A DNA stretch of 7,797 nucleotides from an uncultured Erysipelotrichaceae bacterium (GCA_902795905.1 CADBMY010000124.1:1-7797); one strand, 5' to 3'; shown: positions 1-6,726, counted from the first letter of the stretch. Notes: generated by a model from the letters alone, not told the origin. Numbers and translations are program-made.

Positions 1-61
1 TGCCTTCCTCTGCAGGGCTCATGATCAGTTCCAGTCTTCCGGGTCTCATTTCGTATTTCAT
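1..61 (-). CDS. Possible N-terminal fragment of a leftward gene, product unknown
   Basis: Read leftward from an ATG at 61, the frame is open to the window edge and gives 20 residues beginning MKYEMRPGRLELIM. The composition looks protein-like, but the fragment is too short to assign to a family. No Shine-Dalgarno sequence precedes this ATG. The leftward strand carries GAGGAAGG at about 5-12, near the edge, so the true start may instead lie outside the window and this stretch may be leader sequence. The frame also stays open upstream of 61, so the start is uncertain. A leftward gene here would be divergent from the hydrolase at 146. Confidence 0.22.
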   Translation of the reverse strand, partial: MKYEMRPGRLELIMSPAEEG

Positions 62-132
62 GGCTACAGTATAACAGGTAATTGAAATTGAGGTGCACAT
101 GAACGAATGATCTTTTAGTAAAATATACGAAA

Positions 133-139
133 GAGGTGG
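133..139 (+). promoter_or_regulatory. Shine-Dalgarno site of the hydrolase frame
   Basis: GAGGTGG lies 6 bases before the ATG at 146 and fixes that start. No convincing -35/-10 pair is visible in the 85 bases upstream, although the stretch is AT-rich. A strong ribosome site shows that the hydrolase frame was recently, or still is, a translated gene despite its internal TGA. Confidence 0.75.
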
Positions 140-145
140 ATATAT

Positions 146-1423
146 ATGCTGATCTACGACAGAACAGATCAAACGATAATTAAAACAGACAATGACAAAG
201 TAAAGGATACCTGCGTGGTCCTGCCCGGAAACAACAAATGTATCCTGTATGAACCTGTTGACCGGGATGAAAGGGCAAAAGTAGGCATACTTCTCATGCA
301 TGAAGCAGATTACGGTTTCTTTGCGATGGCACGAGGACTGGCGGAAAGAGGCTTTATTACTCTCGGCGGCAGTGCCGGACAGCGTACGTCTTTGGAAAAA
401 CAGATGCTGGCAGTCAGGGATGCCGTGCTGTTTCTGAAAGCATTCCCCGGTATCGAACATGTTGTGCTGATGTGACACTCCGGCGGCGCTACGATCATGA
501 CAGCGTACCAGAGAGCAGCCGAAAACGGTCCTGCTTCCATGAAAGAGAATATGCTGTATGCCTGTACACTGAAGGATGATGAAGTACTGCCTAAGGCAGA
601 CGGACTCATGCTGATCGATGCTAACTACGGAAACGGGGCAATGACCCTGCTCAGTATTGATCCGGCAGTGAGCGAAGAAGGAAACGGCATGGATCTGGAT
701 CACCGTTTTGATATCTATGCCGCAGATAACGGATACAGAGAAGAAGACACAGTTTATTCCGAAGATTTCCGGAGGATGTACTACAAGGCACAGGCAGAGC
801 GCAATAACCGTATTATCGATGAAGCGGTAAAGGAACTGGCAAGGATCGAAAGCGGTAAAGGCAGATACCGTGACGATATGCCGTATCCGGTCACCGGTGC
901 CGCACAGATCGCTCCCTGCAATAAGCTGATTCCGCAGGATATATCCCTGCTTGCACACAGCCGGCATCCGTATCCGCTGATCCACAGGGACGGGACGGTC
1001 ACGGAAGAGATCATATACTGTCACCGCAGGCCGCAGATAAGAAAAACAACATCCGGCAGTTACTTTACGGTCAGAAATCTGTCGCTGCGTGAATTCCTGT
1101 CCGGTGCTGCCGTACGTGCAAATGAAGATTATCATGTCGGTGCTGACGGTGTATACGGCATCGACTGGGATCATACATTCAACTGCGGTCCGGGCAATAT
1201 ACCGTATATTCACTGTCCGAGTCTGTTCATGGGGATGAGCGGAGGCTATGAATATCTGGCGGCAGAATACCTGTACGAAAGAAGTGCGGCAGAAGATAAG
1301 GAGATCGCCTTTACGGAAGGGGCAACACACAATATCTATCCCGTATCTGCAGAATTCGGAGATACAGAAAGCCTGACTTTTGATCATCAGGCTGACTGGT
1401 TAATAAGACATTTTGTGAAGTGA
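146..1423 (+). pseudogene. Alpha/beta hydrolase frame interrupted by one in-frame TGA in the nucleophile elbow
   Basis: One continuous frame of 425 codons runs from ATG 146 to TGA 1421, broken only by TGA at codon 110 (473-475). The codons after it read HSGGATIM, so the full motif would be the alpha/beta hydrolase elbow GHSGG, with nucleophile Ser112 and the first Gly replaced by the stop (GGA to TGA is one base). Upstream, the strand VGILLMHE (around residues 46-53) is a typical early core strand. Near the end, EGATHNI supplies the likely catalytic His at about residue 395. A clear catalytic acid was not identified. The substrate is unknown. The downstream ATG at 497 has no Shine-Dalgarno site, and a protein started there would lack the nucleophile. 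The simplest reading is a very recent nonsense mutation or a sequencing error. Recoding is possible but unsupported. No other stop or frameshift is present. The family call is fairly sure; functional status is open. Confidence 0.72.
473..475 (+). other. In-frame TGA replacing the first Gly of GHSGG
   Basis: The codon context is GTG CTG ATG TGA CAC TCC GGC, that is V-L-M-stop-H-S-G. The downstream codons stay in the same frame and keep the family sequence for 315 more residues. UGA serves as the terminator of five other genes in the window, so a global reassignment of UGA is excluded here. Confidence 0.85.
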
Positions 1424-2149
1424 TCAGATATGCATTCCGCCGGTCAGTTCAAGGATCTGTCCGGTCATGAACCCGGATTCTTCAGAAGCCAGATAGCTGA
1501 CAAGAGCACCGTATTCACTGCTGTCCGCAAGCCGTGAGAGAGGAATATCTCCGGTATACATGCGTGTATCATATCCTCCCGGTTTCGGTTCATGATCGTT
1601 GATCATCCCGGAGTAGGCGATGCAGTTAACGGTAATGCGGTCTTTCAGAAGCTGCCTGGCCAGAACTTTTGTCAAAGTGATGATTCCGCTGCGTCCGATA
1701 CTGTCGGGGATACTCTCACCGGCATAACCGTTAACAGCGCCGAGAGAAGAATGCAGAATGATGCGGCCTGATGCTGATCTTCTGAGACAGGGCAGAAATG
1801 CCTGTATCATTTCAAACGGAGCGATGACCTGATGCCTGAATTTGGCAGAAAGCATATCCTCCGTGATGTCTTCGAGCGGGATCAGCGGGTCCATACCGCC
1901 GGTCTTACTGATGAGAATATCAAGAGAGCCGAACTTGTCGGTAATATATGCGGACATCTCGTCGTATGACAGTTTATTGGAAATTGCACATACCTGTCCG
2001 GGCAGGTCCCTGCACATGCTGATGACATCTGCAGCACTGTCCGGATCATGTGTTGCCATGACAACGTTAATGCCTTTTTCCGCCATTGCCTTTACGGCGC
2101 CTCTGCCGATATTCCCGGTAGCTCCGGCAAAGTAACATGTTCTGCTCAT
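1424..2149 (-). CDS. SDR-fold (Rossmann) protein lacking the YxxxK catalytic pair
   Basis: A 241-residue protein, the usual length for classical short-chain dehydrogenases/reductases. The start at 2149 is chosen because AGGAAGG sits 7 bases upstream on the leftward strand; longer in-frame starts would run into the divergent gene. Residues 9-17 (GATGNIGRG) form the dinucleotide-binding glycine turn. The C-terminal part (around residues 217-240: LASEESGFMTGQ then LTGGMHI) is the conserved SDR ending. The active site is abnormal. Ser135 in HSS is present, but the positions 13 and 17 residues later, normally Tyr and Lys, are Pro148 and Gly152. The NNAG motif is SKTG (81-84), and the structural Asn position near 106 is His or Gln. 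The fold and perhaps nucleotide binding are kept, while ordinary oxidoreductase chemistry is doubtful. The gene is convergent with the hydrolase with zero spacing and divergent from the ABC operon. Family membership is confident; substrate and role are unknown. Confidence 0.88.
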   Translation of the reverse strand: MSRTCYFAGATGNIGRGAVKAMAEKGINVVMATHDPDSAADVISMCRDLPGQVCAISNKLSYDEMSAYITDKFGSLDILISKTGGMDPLIPLEDITEDMLSAKFRHQVIAPFEMIQAFLPCLRRSASGRIILHSSLGAVNGYAGESIPDSIGRSGIITLTKVLARQLLKDRITVNCIAYSGMINDHEPKPGGYDTRMYTGDIPLSRLADSSEYGALVSYLASEESGFMTGQILELTGGMHI

Positions 2150-2156
2150 ATACTTA

Positions 2157-2163
2157 CCTTCCT
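2157..2163 (-). promoter_or_regulatory. Shine-Dalgarno site fixing the SDR start
   Basis: Leftward-strand AGGAAGG lies 7 bases before the ATG at 2149. It supports this start over the longer in-frame options at 2404 and elsewhere, which would overlap the divergent ATPase gene. Confidence 0.75.
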
Positions 2164-2167
2164 TTTT

Positions 2168-2180
2168 GATTATTATAATC
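2168..2180. repeat. 13-bp palindrome GATTAT-T-ATAATC over the SDR -10
   Basis: Perfect 6-bp arms around one central T. It coincides with the leftward -10 element, so a regulator bound here would block SDR transcription. It is too short and AT-rich to exclude chance. Confidence 0.4.
2172..2177 (-). promoter_or_regulatory. Putative -10 element for the SDR gene
   Basis: The leftward strand reads TATAAT, a perfect -10 consensus, about 22 bases before the start codon. No good -35 hexamer is seen at 16-18 bases distance (best GTCTCA). The element lies inside the palindrome at 2168-2180, which may be its operator. Confidence 0.42.
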
Positions 2181-2201
2181 GAAATTGGAATAGATGAGAC
2201 G

Positions 2202-2209
2202 CAGGCCTG
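2202..2209. repeat. 8-bp palindrome CAGGCCTG upstream of the ABC -10
   Basis: A perfect 8-bp palindrome that falls in the spacer just upstream of the rightward extended -10 at 2214-2222. It is a candidate operator half of the divergent region. Short palindromes are common, so this is weak on its own. Confidence 0.3.
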
Positions 2210-2213
2210 TAAG

Positions 2214-2222
2214 TGATACAAT
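2214..2222 (+). promoter_or_regulatory. Putative extended -10 promoter of the ABC operon
   Basis: TGATACAAT matches the extended -10 form (TGn then TACAAT). The -35 region is weak, as is common for extended -10 promoters. Transcription would start near 2229, leaving a leader of about 20 bases with a Shine-Dalgarno GGAGG at 2238-2242, 7 bases before ATG 2250. Confidence 0.45.
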
Positions 2223-2249
2223 GTAACCATATGTAGTGGAGGATCGTAT

Positions 2250-3371
2250 ATGAAGATCGTCTTGGAACATCTGACAAAGAGATTTCCCAGCCTGGACCGC
2301 AAGACCGGAGGCTTTGTGACAGCCGTTAATGATTTCAGCTTTGAGATCCCGGATGGTAAACTGGTGGGTCTTTTGGGACCTTCCGGCTGCGGCAAGAGCA
2401 CCATGCTGAATATGATCTGCGGACTGGAGACACCGACCGAAGGAAAGATCTATTTCGGTGATGATGATGTGACGAAACTGCCGCCGGAGAACCGCGGTGT
2501 AGGCATGGTCTTTCAGAGCTATGCACTGTATCCGCATCTGACTGTCAGACAGAATATCATGTTTCCGCTTGAGAATCTGAAAGGGGACGCAAAGCTGTCA
2601 AAGGAAGTCATGCGTGAGAAGGCTCTGGAAGCCGCAAAACTGGTACAGATCGAAGCCCTGATGGACAGAAAGCCGAGTGAGATGTCCGGCGGTCAGCAGC
2701 AGCGTGTAGCGATTGCGAGAGCACTGGTCAAGAAGCCCAGAGTATTACTGCTCGATGAACCGCTGTCCAATCTGGATGCCAGACTCCGTCTGCAGACCAG
2801 AGAAGAAATACGAAGAATACAGAGAGAAACGGCGATCACGACTGTCTTTGTTACACATGATCAGGAAGAGGCGATGTCGATCTCGGATCTGATCGTTGTC
2901 ATGAACCGCGGTGAGCTGCAGCAGATCGGCAAACCGCAGGATGTGTATGATGATCCCGTCAATCTGTTTGTGGCCAAGTTCCTCGGGACACCGGCAATCA
3001 ATGTCTTTGCCGGCAGACTGTCCGGGGGAAAACTGTGGATCGGCAACGAGGCAGTGCTTGAAGCACCGGGCAGTGAAGACCGCGATGTGTGGGTCGGCAT
3101 CCGTCCCGAGGGCTTTGTCCTGTACGAGAACGGACCTTTCCGTACGAAACTGTCACGGATCGAGGTCATGGGCAGAGATACCAGTATCGTCAGCACACAC
3201 GACATGTGTGAGAATACGGTCGTGCGTTCGATCATCAGCTCCGGCAGTCAGATCGATCCTGATCAGGAATATGTGCATTTCCTGCTGAAACCCGAGAAGG
3301 TATGTCTGTTTGCCAAGGACACGGAAGAGCGCATCTATACAGAACTGAGGAACGGTCATGATAAAAAGTAG
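2250..3371 (+). CDS. ABC transporter ATP-binding protein, MalK/UgpC/MsmK type
   Basis: The cytoplasmic ATPase subunit of a CUT1-type importer, 373 residues, normal for the family. The motifs are intact: Walker A GPSGCGKST (43-51), Q-loop Gln89 in FQSYALYPHLT, signature SGGQ (146-149) followed by QQR, Walker B VLLLDE (165-170) with catalytic Glu170, D-loop SNLD (173-176), and H-loop His203 in FVTHDQEEAM. After about residue 235 comes a TOBE-type regulatory domain (GIRPEGFV, later LLKPEKVCLF) as in MalK and UgpC. GGAGG at 2238-2242 supports the start. Its last 14 bases overlap the start of the first permease, suggesting translational coupling. In many Bacillota one such ATPase serves several sugar importers; this one is inside the operon and so is probably dedicated. 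The transported solute cannot be told from this subunit. Confidence 0.97.
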   Translation: MKIVLEHLTKRFPSLDRKTGGFVTAVNDFSFEIPDGKLVGLLGPSGCGKSTMLNMICGLETPTEGKIYFGDDDVTKLPPENRGVGMVFQSYALYPHLTVRQNIMFPLENLKGDAKLSKEVMREKALEAAKLVQIEALMDRKPSEMSGGQQQRVAIARALVKKPRVLLLDEPLSNLDARLRLQTREEIRRIQRETAITTVFVTHDQEEAMSISDLIVVMNRGELQQIGKPQDVYDDPVNLFVAKFLGTPAINVFAGRLSGGKLWIGNEAVLEAPGSEDRDVWVGIRPEGFVLYENGPFRTKLSRIEVMGRDTSIVSTHDMCENTVVRSIISSGSQIDPDQEYVHFLLKPEKVCLFAKDTEERIYTELRNGHDKK

Positions 3372-4251
3372 CGCAAAGGCATGGCTGTACCTGCTGCCGG
3401 CGGTGCTGTTCCTGACTGCTTTCATGGTCTATCCGCTGTTTGATGTCATGGTCTATTCCGTCGAAGAAGGCTATAACTTTGCCTCCCAGACATACAGAGG
3501 TACAGGTCTTTATAATTATTCCTACGTCCTTCATGACCAGTATTTTCTGCAGGCTGTGAAGAATACGTTTATTCTGGTCATTATCACAGTACCGCTTTCC
3601 ACGGGTATTGCGCTTCTGATCTCACTGGGACTGAATTCGGTAACGAAGTTCAAGGAACTCTTCCAGACGATCTTCTTCCTGCCGTATGTGACGAATACAC
3701 TGGCTGTCGGTCTTGTGTTCATGATCCTGTTCAAGAAGACACCGTATTCGGAGGGTTTTGTCAATCTGATCATTACTGCTCTCGGCGGTACTTCCGTAGA
3801 TTTCATTGAAGGTCCGTACTGGGCAAAGATGTTTGTGCTGTGCTTCTATACGGTCTGGGTGGTGCTGCCGTTTAAGATCCTGATCCTGACCAGTGCCCTG
3901 GCATCCGTGGATGATGATCTGTACAAGGCTGCCAAGGTGGATGGTACCGGCAGACTGCGTATCTTTACCAGGATCACACTGCCGATGATCTCATCGATGA
4001 TCTTCTACCTGGTCATTACCGGGTTTATCGGTGCCTTCAAGGCATATAGTGATGTCGTGGCGATCTTCGGTACAAATCTGAACGCAGCCGGCATGAATAC
4101 GATCGTCGGTTATGTCTATGACATGCTGTACGGAGACAGCGGCGGCTATCCTTCCTTTGCCTCGGCAGCAGCTCTGATCCTGTTTGCGATCGTGCTGACG
4201 ATCACCTGCATCAATCTGCTGGTCAGCCGCAAGAAAGTCTATTATGCGTGA
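3358..4251 (+). CDS. ABC sugar-type permease, MalF/UgpA-like
   Basis: An integral membrane subunit of 297 residues with about six hydrophobic segments (roughly 9-35, 69-92, 101-125, 158-181, 212-232, 268-290). The EAA loop that docks on the ATPase begins near residue 188: LYKAAKVDGTG, then ITLP about 12 residues on, matching the EAAxxxG pattern with a trailing I-x-L-P. There is no long N-terminal periplasmic insertion of the enterobacterial MalF kind, so it is UgpA-like in size. GAGGAAC at 3346-3352 inside the ATPase gene is its ribosome site. The start overlaps the ATPase end by 14 bases, and the stop lies 10 bases before the next start. It should pair with the following permease to form the translocation pore. 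A 30-bp segment of its EAA loop is identical in DNA to the next permease. Confidence 0.95.
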   Translation: MIKSSAKAWLYLLPAVLFLTAFMVYPLFDVMVYSVEEGYNFASQTYRGTGLYNYSYVLHDQYFLQAVKNTFILVIITVPLSTGIALLISLGLNSVTKFKELFQTIFFLPYVTNTLAVGLVFMILFKKTPYSEGFVNLIITALGGTSVDFIEGPYWAKMFVLCFYTVWVVLPFKILILTSALASVDDDLYKAAKVDGTGRLRIFTRITLPMISSMIFYLVITGFIGAFKAYSDVVAIFGTNLNAAGMNTIVGYVYDMLYGDSGGYPSFASAAALILFAIVLTITCINLLVSRKKVYYA

Positions 4252-4255
4252 GGTG
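4250..4255 (+). promoter_or_regulatory. Shine-Dalgarno site deciding the second permease start
   Basis: GAGGTG lies 6 bases before ATG 4262. An in-frame ATG at 4244 would add six residues but has no well-spaced ribosome site and lies inside the preceding gene, so 4262 is preferred. The site overlaps the preceding stop codon (4249-4251), consistent with coupled translation. Confidence 0.7.
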
Positions 4256-4261
4256 ACGGAA

Positions 4262-5140
4262 ATGAGTGCTAATACAGATAACTTTGATGTCATTGAAAGA
4301 TCTGCTCTGCGCCGTCAGCGCGTGATCCGTACGGTTACGTATATTCTGCTCGTGATCTGGGCTTTGATCGTGCTGTTTCCGTTCTACTGGATGGTTCTGA
4401 CCTCTGTAAAGAGCTACGGATCCTATAATGCTGAATATATACCGCAGCTGTTCACGGCTAATCCGACAATGCAGAACTATGCAGATGCGTTTACGGCTGT
4501 TCCGCTGATGCGCTACTTCGGCAATACGGTGATCTATACGCTGATCACGACGGGGGTCATGCTAGTGGTGACAGTACTTGCTGCATATGCCTTTGCACGG
4601 CTGGAATTCCGCGGGCGCAATCTGCTGTTTACGCTGTTTCTGGCATTGATGATGATCCCCAACGAACTGGTTATTATCACAAACTTTGTTACGATCACAA
4701 ATCTTGGCATGCGCAATACGTTTGCCGGTCTGATCCTGCCTTCGATCACCTCGGTCTTTTATATCTATCTGCTGAAGGAAAACTTTGAGCAGGTGCCGGA
4801 TGAACTGTACAAGGCTGCCAAGGTGGATGGTACCTCCGATTTGAAATATCTGTTCAAGGTCATGATCCCGATCTGTCAGCCGACGATCGTGACGATCACG
4901 ATCCTGAAGGTCATCGAATGCTGGAATGCATATGTATGGCCGCGTCTGATCACCGATTCACCGTCGTATTTCCTTGTCTCCAACGGTATTCAGGAGATCC
5001 GTGAGAACGGCTTCGGCAGGGAGAATATCCCGGCCATGATGGCTGCTGTCGTGGTGATCTCCGTACCGCTGATCATTCTGTTTCTGATCTTCCACAAAAA
5101 GATCATGGCGGGTGTATCCCGGGGAGGCACAAAGGGATGA
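4262..5140 (+). CDS. ABC sugar-type permease, MalG/UgpE-like
   Basis: The second membrane subunit of the importer, 292 residues from the preferred ATG 4262. A basic, hydrophilic N-terminus (RSALRRQR) precedes the first membrane segment (about 24-46, containing FPFYWMVLTSVK, the MalG-family hallmark). Further hydrophobic segments lie near 88-112, 120-145, 150-172, 207-225 and 262-283. The EAA loop starts near residue 182: LYKAAKVDGTS then VMIPI. NPTMQNYADAF before the second segment is also typical of the family. The stop overlaps the start of the binding-protein gene in an ATGA arrangement, implying coupling. It forms a heterodimeric channel with the preceding permease. Family and role are well supported; the solute is unknown. 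Confidence 0.95.
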   Translation: MSANTDNFDVIERSALRRQRVIRTVTYILLVIWALIVLFPFYWMVLTSVKSYGSYNAEYIPQLFTANPTMQNYADAFTAVPLMRYFGNTVIYTLITTGVMLVVTVLAAYAFARLEFRGRNLLFTLFLALMMIPNELVIITNFVTITNLGMRNTFAGLILPSITSVFYIYLLKENFEQVPDELYKAAKVDGTSDLKYLFKVMIPICQPTIVTITILKVIECWNAYVWPRLITDSPSYFLVSNGIQEIRENGFGRENIPAMMAAVVVISVPLIILFLIFHKKIMAGVSRGGTKG

Positions 5141-6726
5141 GAAAGCTGATATCCTGTCTCTGTGTTCTTCTGCTTGCACTGACGGTAAGCGGGTGTCATG
5201 GCTCCAAGGGCATGCATGCGTTTGTGATCCCGGAGGACTTTGACGAGACAAAGAAGTATGAGATCACATTCTGGGCGAAGAATGATACGAACAAGACACA
5301 GACGCAGATCTACGAGAAAGCAATCCGTGATTTTGAGAAACTCTATCCGAATATCACCGTTAACATGCGTCTGTATACGGATTACGGGCGTATCTACAAT
5401 GATGTCATTACGAATATTTCTACGAATACGACACCGAATGTATGTATAACCTATCCGGATCATATTGCGACATATATCACCGGTCAGAATATCGTTGTAC
5501 CGCTGGATGAACTGTTTGCGGATGAGCAGTACGGCTTCGGCGGCAGTGCACTGAAGTACGACGGTCCTGCCCGGGATGAAGTGATCCCGAAGTTTCTGGA
5601 TGAATGTATCGTCAGTGATCAGCATTACGCGATTCCCTACATGCGCTCAACCGAAGCACTGTATATCAATAAGACCTTCGTGGAAAAACTCGGGTATGAG
5701 ATTCCGGAGATCCTGACCTGGGATCTGATCTTTGAAATTGCTCAGGCAGCAACTGAAAAGGATGCGGACGGTACATATGTTCTTAACGGACAGAAGGTGA
5801 TGCTTCCGTTTATCTACAAGTCTACGGATAACATGATGATCCAGATGCTGAAACAGCGCGGGGCAGGGTATTCGCAGCCTGACGGCACGGTTGAGATCTT
5901 TAACGATACGACAAAGGAGATCCTGCATATGGTTGCTGACAATGTCCGTACCGATGCTTTCTCAACCTTCAAGATCTCCGGTTATCCCGGAAACTTCTTC
6001 AATGCCGGTCAGTGCATCTTTGCGGTTGATTCCACCGCCGGAGCAACATGGATGGGCAGTGATGCACCGTTAATGGATATTCCTGCCGAGCGGGTCGTTC
6101 CGTTTGAGACGGAAGTCAGGATGATCCCGCAGTATGACCCCGAACATCCGCAGATGATCTCACAGGGGCCCTCGATCTGTATCTTCAATAAGGCTGACAG
6201 CCAGGAAGTTCTGGCATCATGGCTGTTTGCACAGTATCTGCTGACAAATGAGGTACAGACAGCGTATGCGGAGACGGAAGGGTATATCCCGGTCACTTCC
6301 AAGGCGCAGCAGAGTAATGCATACCAGGAGTATCTTGCCCTCAGCGGCAGTGACCAGAAAGAGCACTATCATGTCAAGATTGCGGCTTCCAGGCTGCTTC
6401 TCGAGAATATTGAGAATACATTTGTCACGCCTGTATTCAACGGCAGTACATCGCTCAGGGATGCGGCCGGACAGATGATCGAGGATACGGCCAAGAGCAT
6501 ACGCCGCAAGCAGACCGTTGATGAAGCATATATCGACAAGGAGTTTGATAATGTTACGGCACTGTACAGGCTTGATCAGAAGGCGGATACAGGCAGCCTG
6601 GAGGAAGAGGATCTCGGTCCGCTGCCGGCAACGGCGAAAGCGCTGCTGGGCGTACTGGTGCTAACATGGATCATGATCCTGCTGTATGTCGGCAGAGAAC
6701 AGCTGAAGAAACGCGCACAGAACTGA
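5137..6726 (+). CDS. Lipoprotein extracellular solute-binding protein with an extra C-terminal membrane anchor
   Basis: The 529-residue substrate-capturing subunit of the importer. The N-terminus is a lipoprotein signal: MRK, a hydrophobic core, then lipobox VSGC with Cys20 as the lipid-modified residue. The mature part has the family-1 (CUT1) solute-binding fold: YEITFWAKNDTNK near 42, FEKLYPNITV near 68, YPDHIATYI near 108, and a hinge-region signature FFNAGQCIFAVDSTAGATW near 288-306. Typical members run about 420-450 residues. This one continues into an acidic linker, the sequence LPATA (496-500), a hydrophobic stretch (about 502-519) and a basic tail (REQLKKRAQN). That tail looks like a membrane anchor or a sortase-type sorting signal, in addition to the lipid anchor. 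The start ATG overlaps the permease stop; GGGGAGG near 5120-5126 serves as ribosome site. The substrate is not assignable; similarity of style to UgpB-like proteins is an impression only. Confidence 0.94.
   Translation: MRKLISCLCVLLLALTVSGCHGSKGMHAFVIPEDFDETKKYEITFWAKNDTNKTQTQIYEKAIRDFEKLYPNITVNMRLYTDYGRIYNDVITNISTNTTPNVCITYPDHIATYITGQNIVVPLDELFADEQYGFGGSALKYDGPARDEVIPKFLDECIVSDQHYAIPYMRSTEALYINKTFVEKLGYEIPEILTWDLIFEIAQAATEKDADGTYVLNGQKVMLPFIYKSTDNMMIQMLKQRGAGYSQPDGTVEIFNDTTKEILHMVADNVRTDAFSTFKISGYPGNFFNAGQCIFAVDSTAGATWMGSDAPLMDIPAERVVPFETEVRMIPQYDPEHPQMISQGPSICIFNKADSQEVLASWLFAQYLLTNEVQTAYAETEGYIPVTSKAQQSNAYQEYLALSGSDQKEHYHVKIAASRLLLENIENTFVTPVFNGSTSLRDAAGQMIEDTAKSIRRKQTVDEAYIDKEFDNVTALYRLDQKADTGSLEEEDLGPLPATAKALLGVLVLTWIMILLYVGREQLKKRAQN

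Noticed and set aside
3..74. Rightward frame open from the window edge to TAA at 72-74
   Set aside because: The translation (ending in LISYFMATV) is short and of low-information composition. The leftward frame in the same stretch looks more protein-like, and neither can be proved.
497..1423. The downstream part of the hydrolase as an independent gene starting at ATG 497
   Set aside because: No ribosome site precedes it, and the product would lack the first core strands and the nucleophile Ser. It is the continuation of the interrupted frame.
146..1423. UGA read as Gly or Trp across the genome
   Set aside because: TGA ends the hydrolase frame, the SDR, both permeases, the binding protein and the methyltransferase at sensible family ends, several with overlapping next starts. 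No other in-frame TGA occurs in the genes.
2150..2404. Longer N-terminal extension of the SDR protein from an ATG at 2404
   Set aside because: It would overlap the divergent ATPase gene and the promoter region. The SDR fold begins exactly after the ATG at 2149, which has a good Shine-Dalgarno site.
3235..3534. Leftward open frame across the ATPase/permease junction
   Set aside because: It is a shadow of two strongly supported genes, with no ribosome site and no recognisable protein family.
4990..5625. 211-codon open frame on the leftward strand
   Set aside because: It lies antisense across the end of the second permease and the start of the binding-protein gene, both clearly real. It has no ribosome site, and its translation has no recognisable domain.
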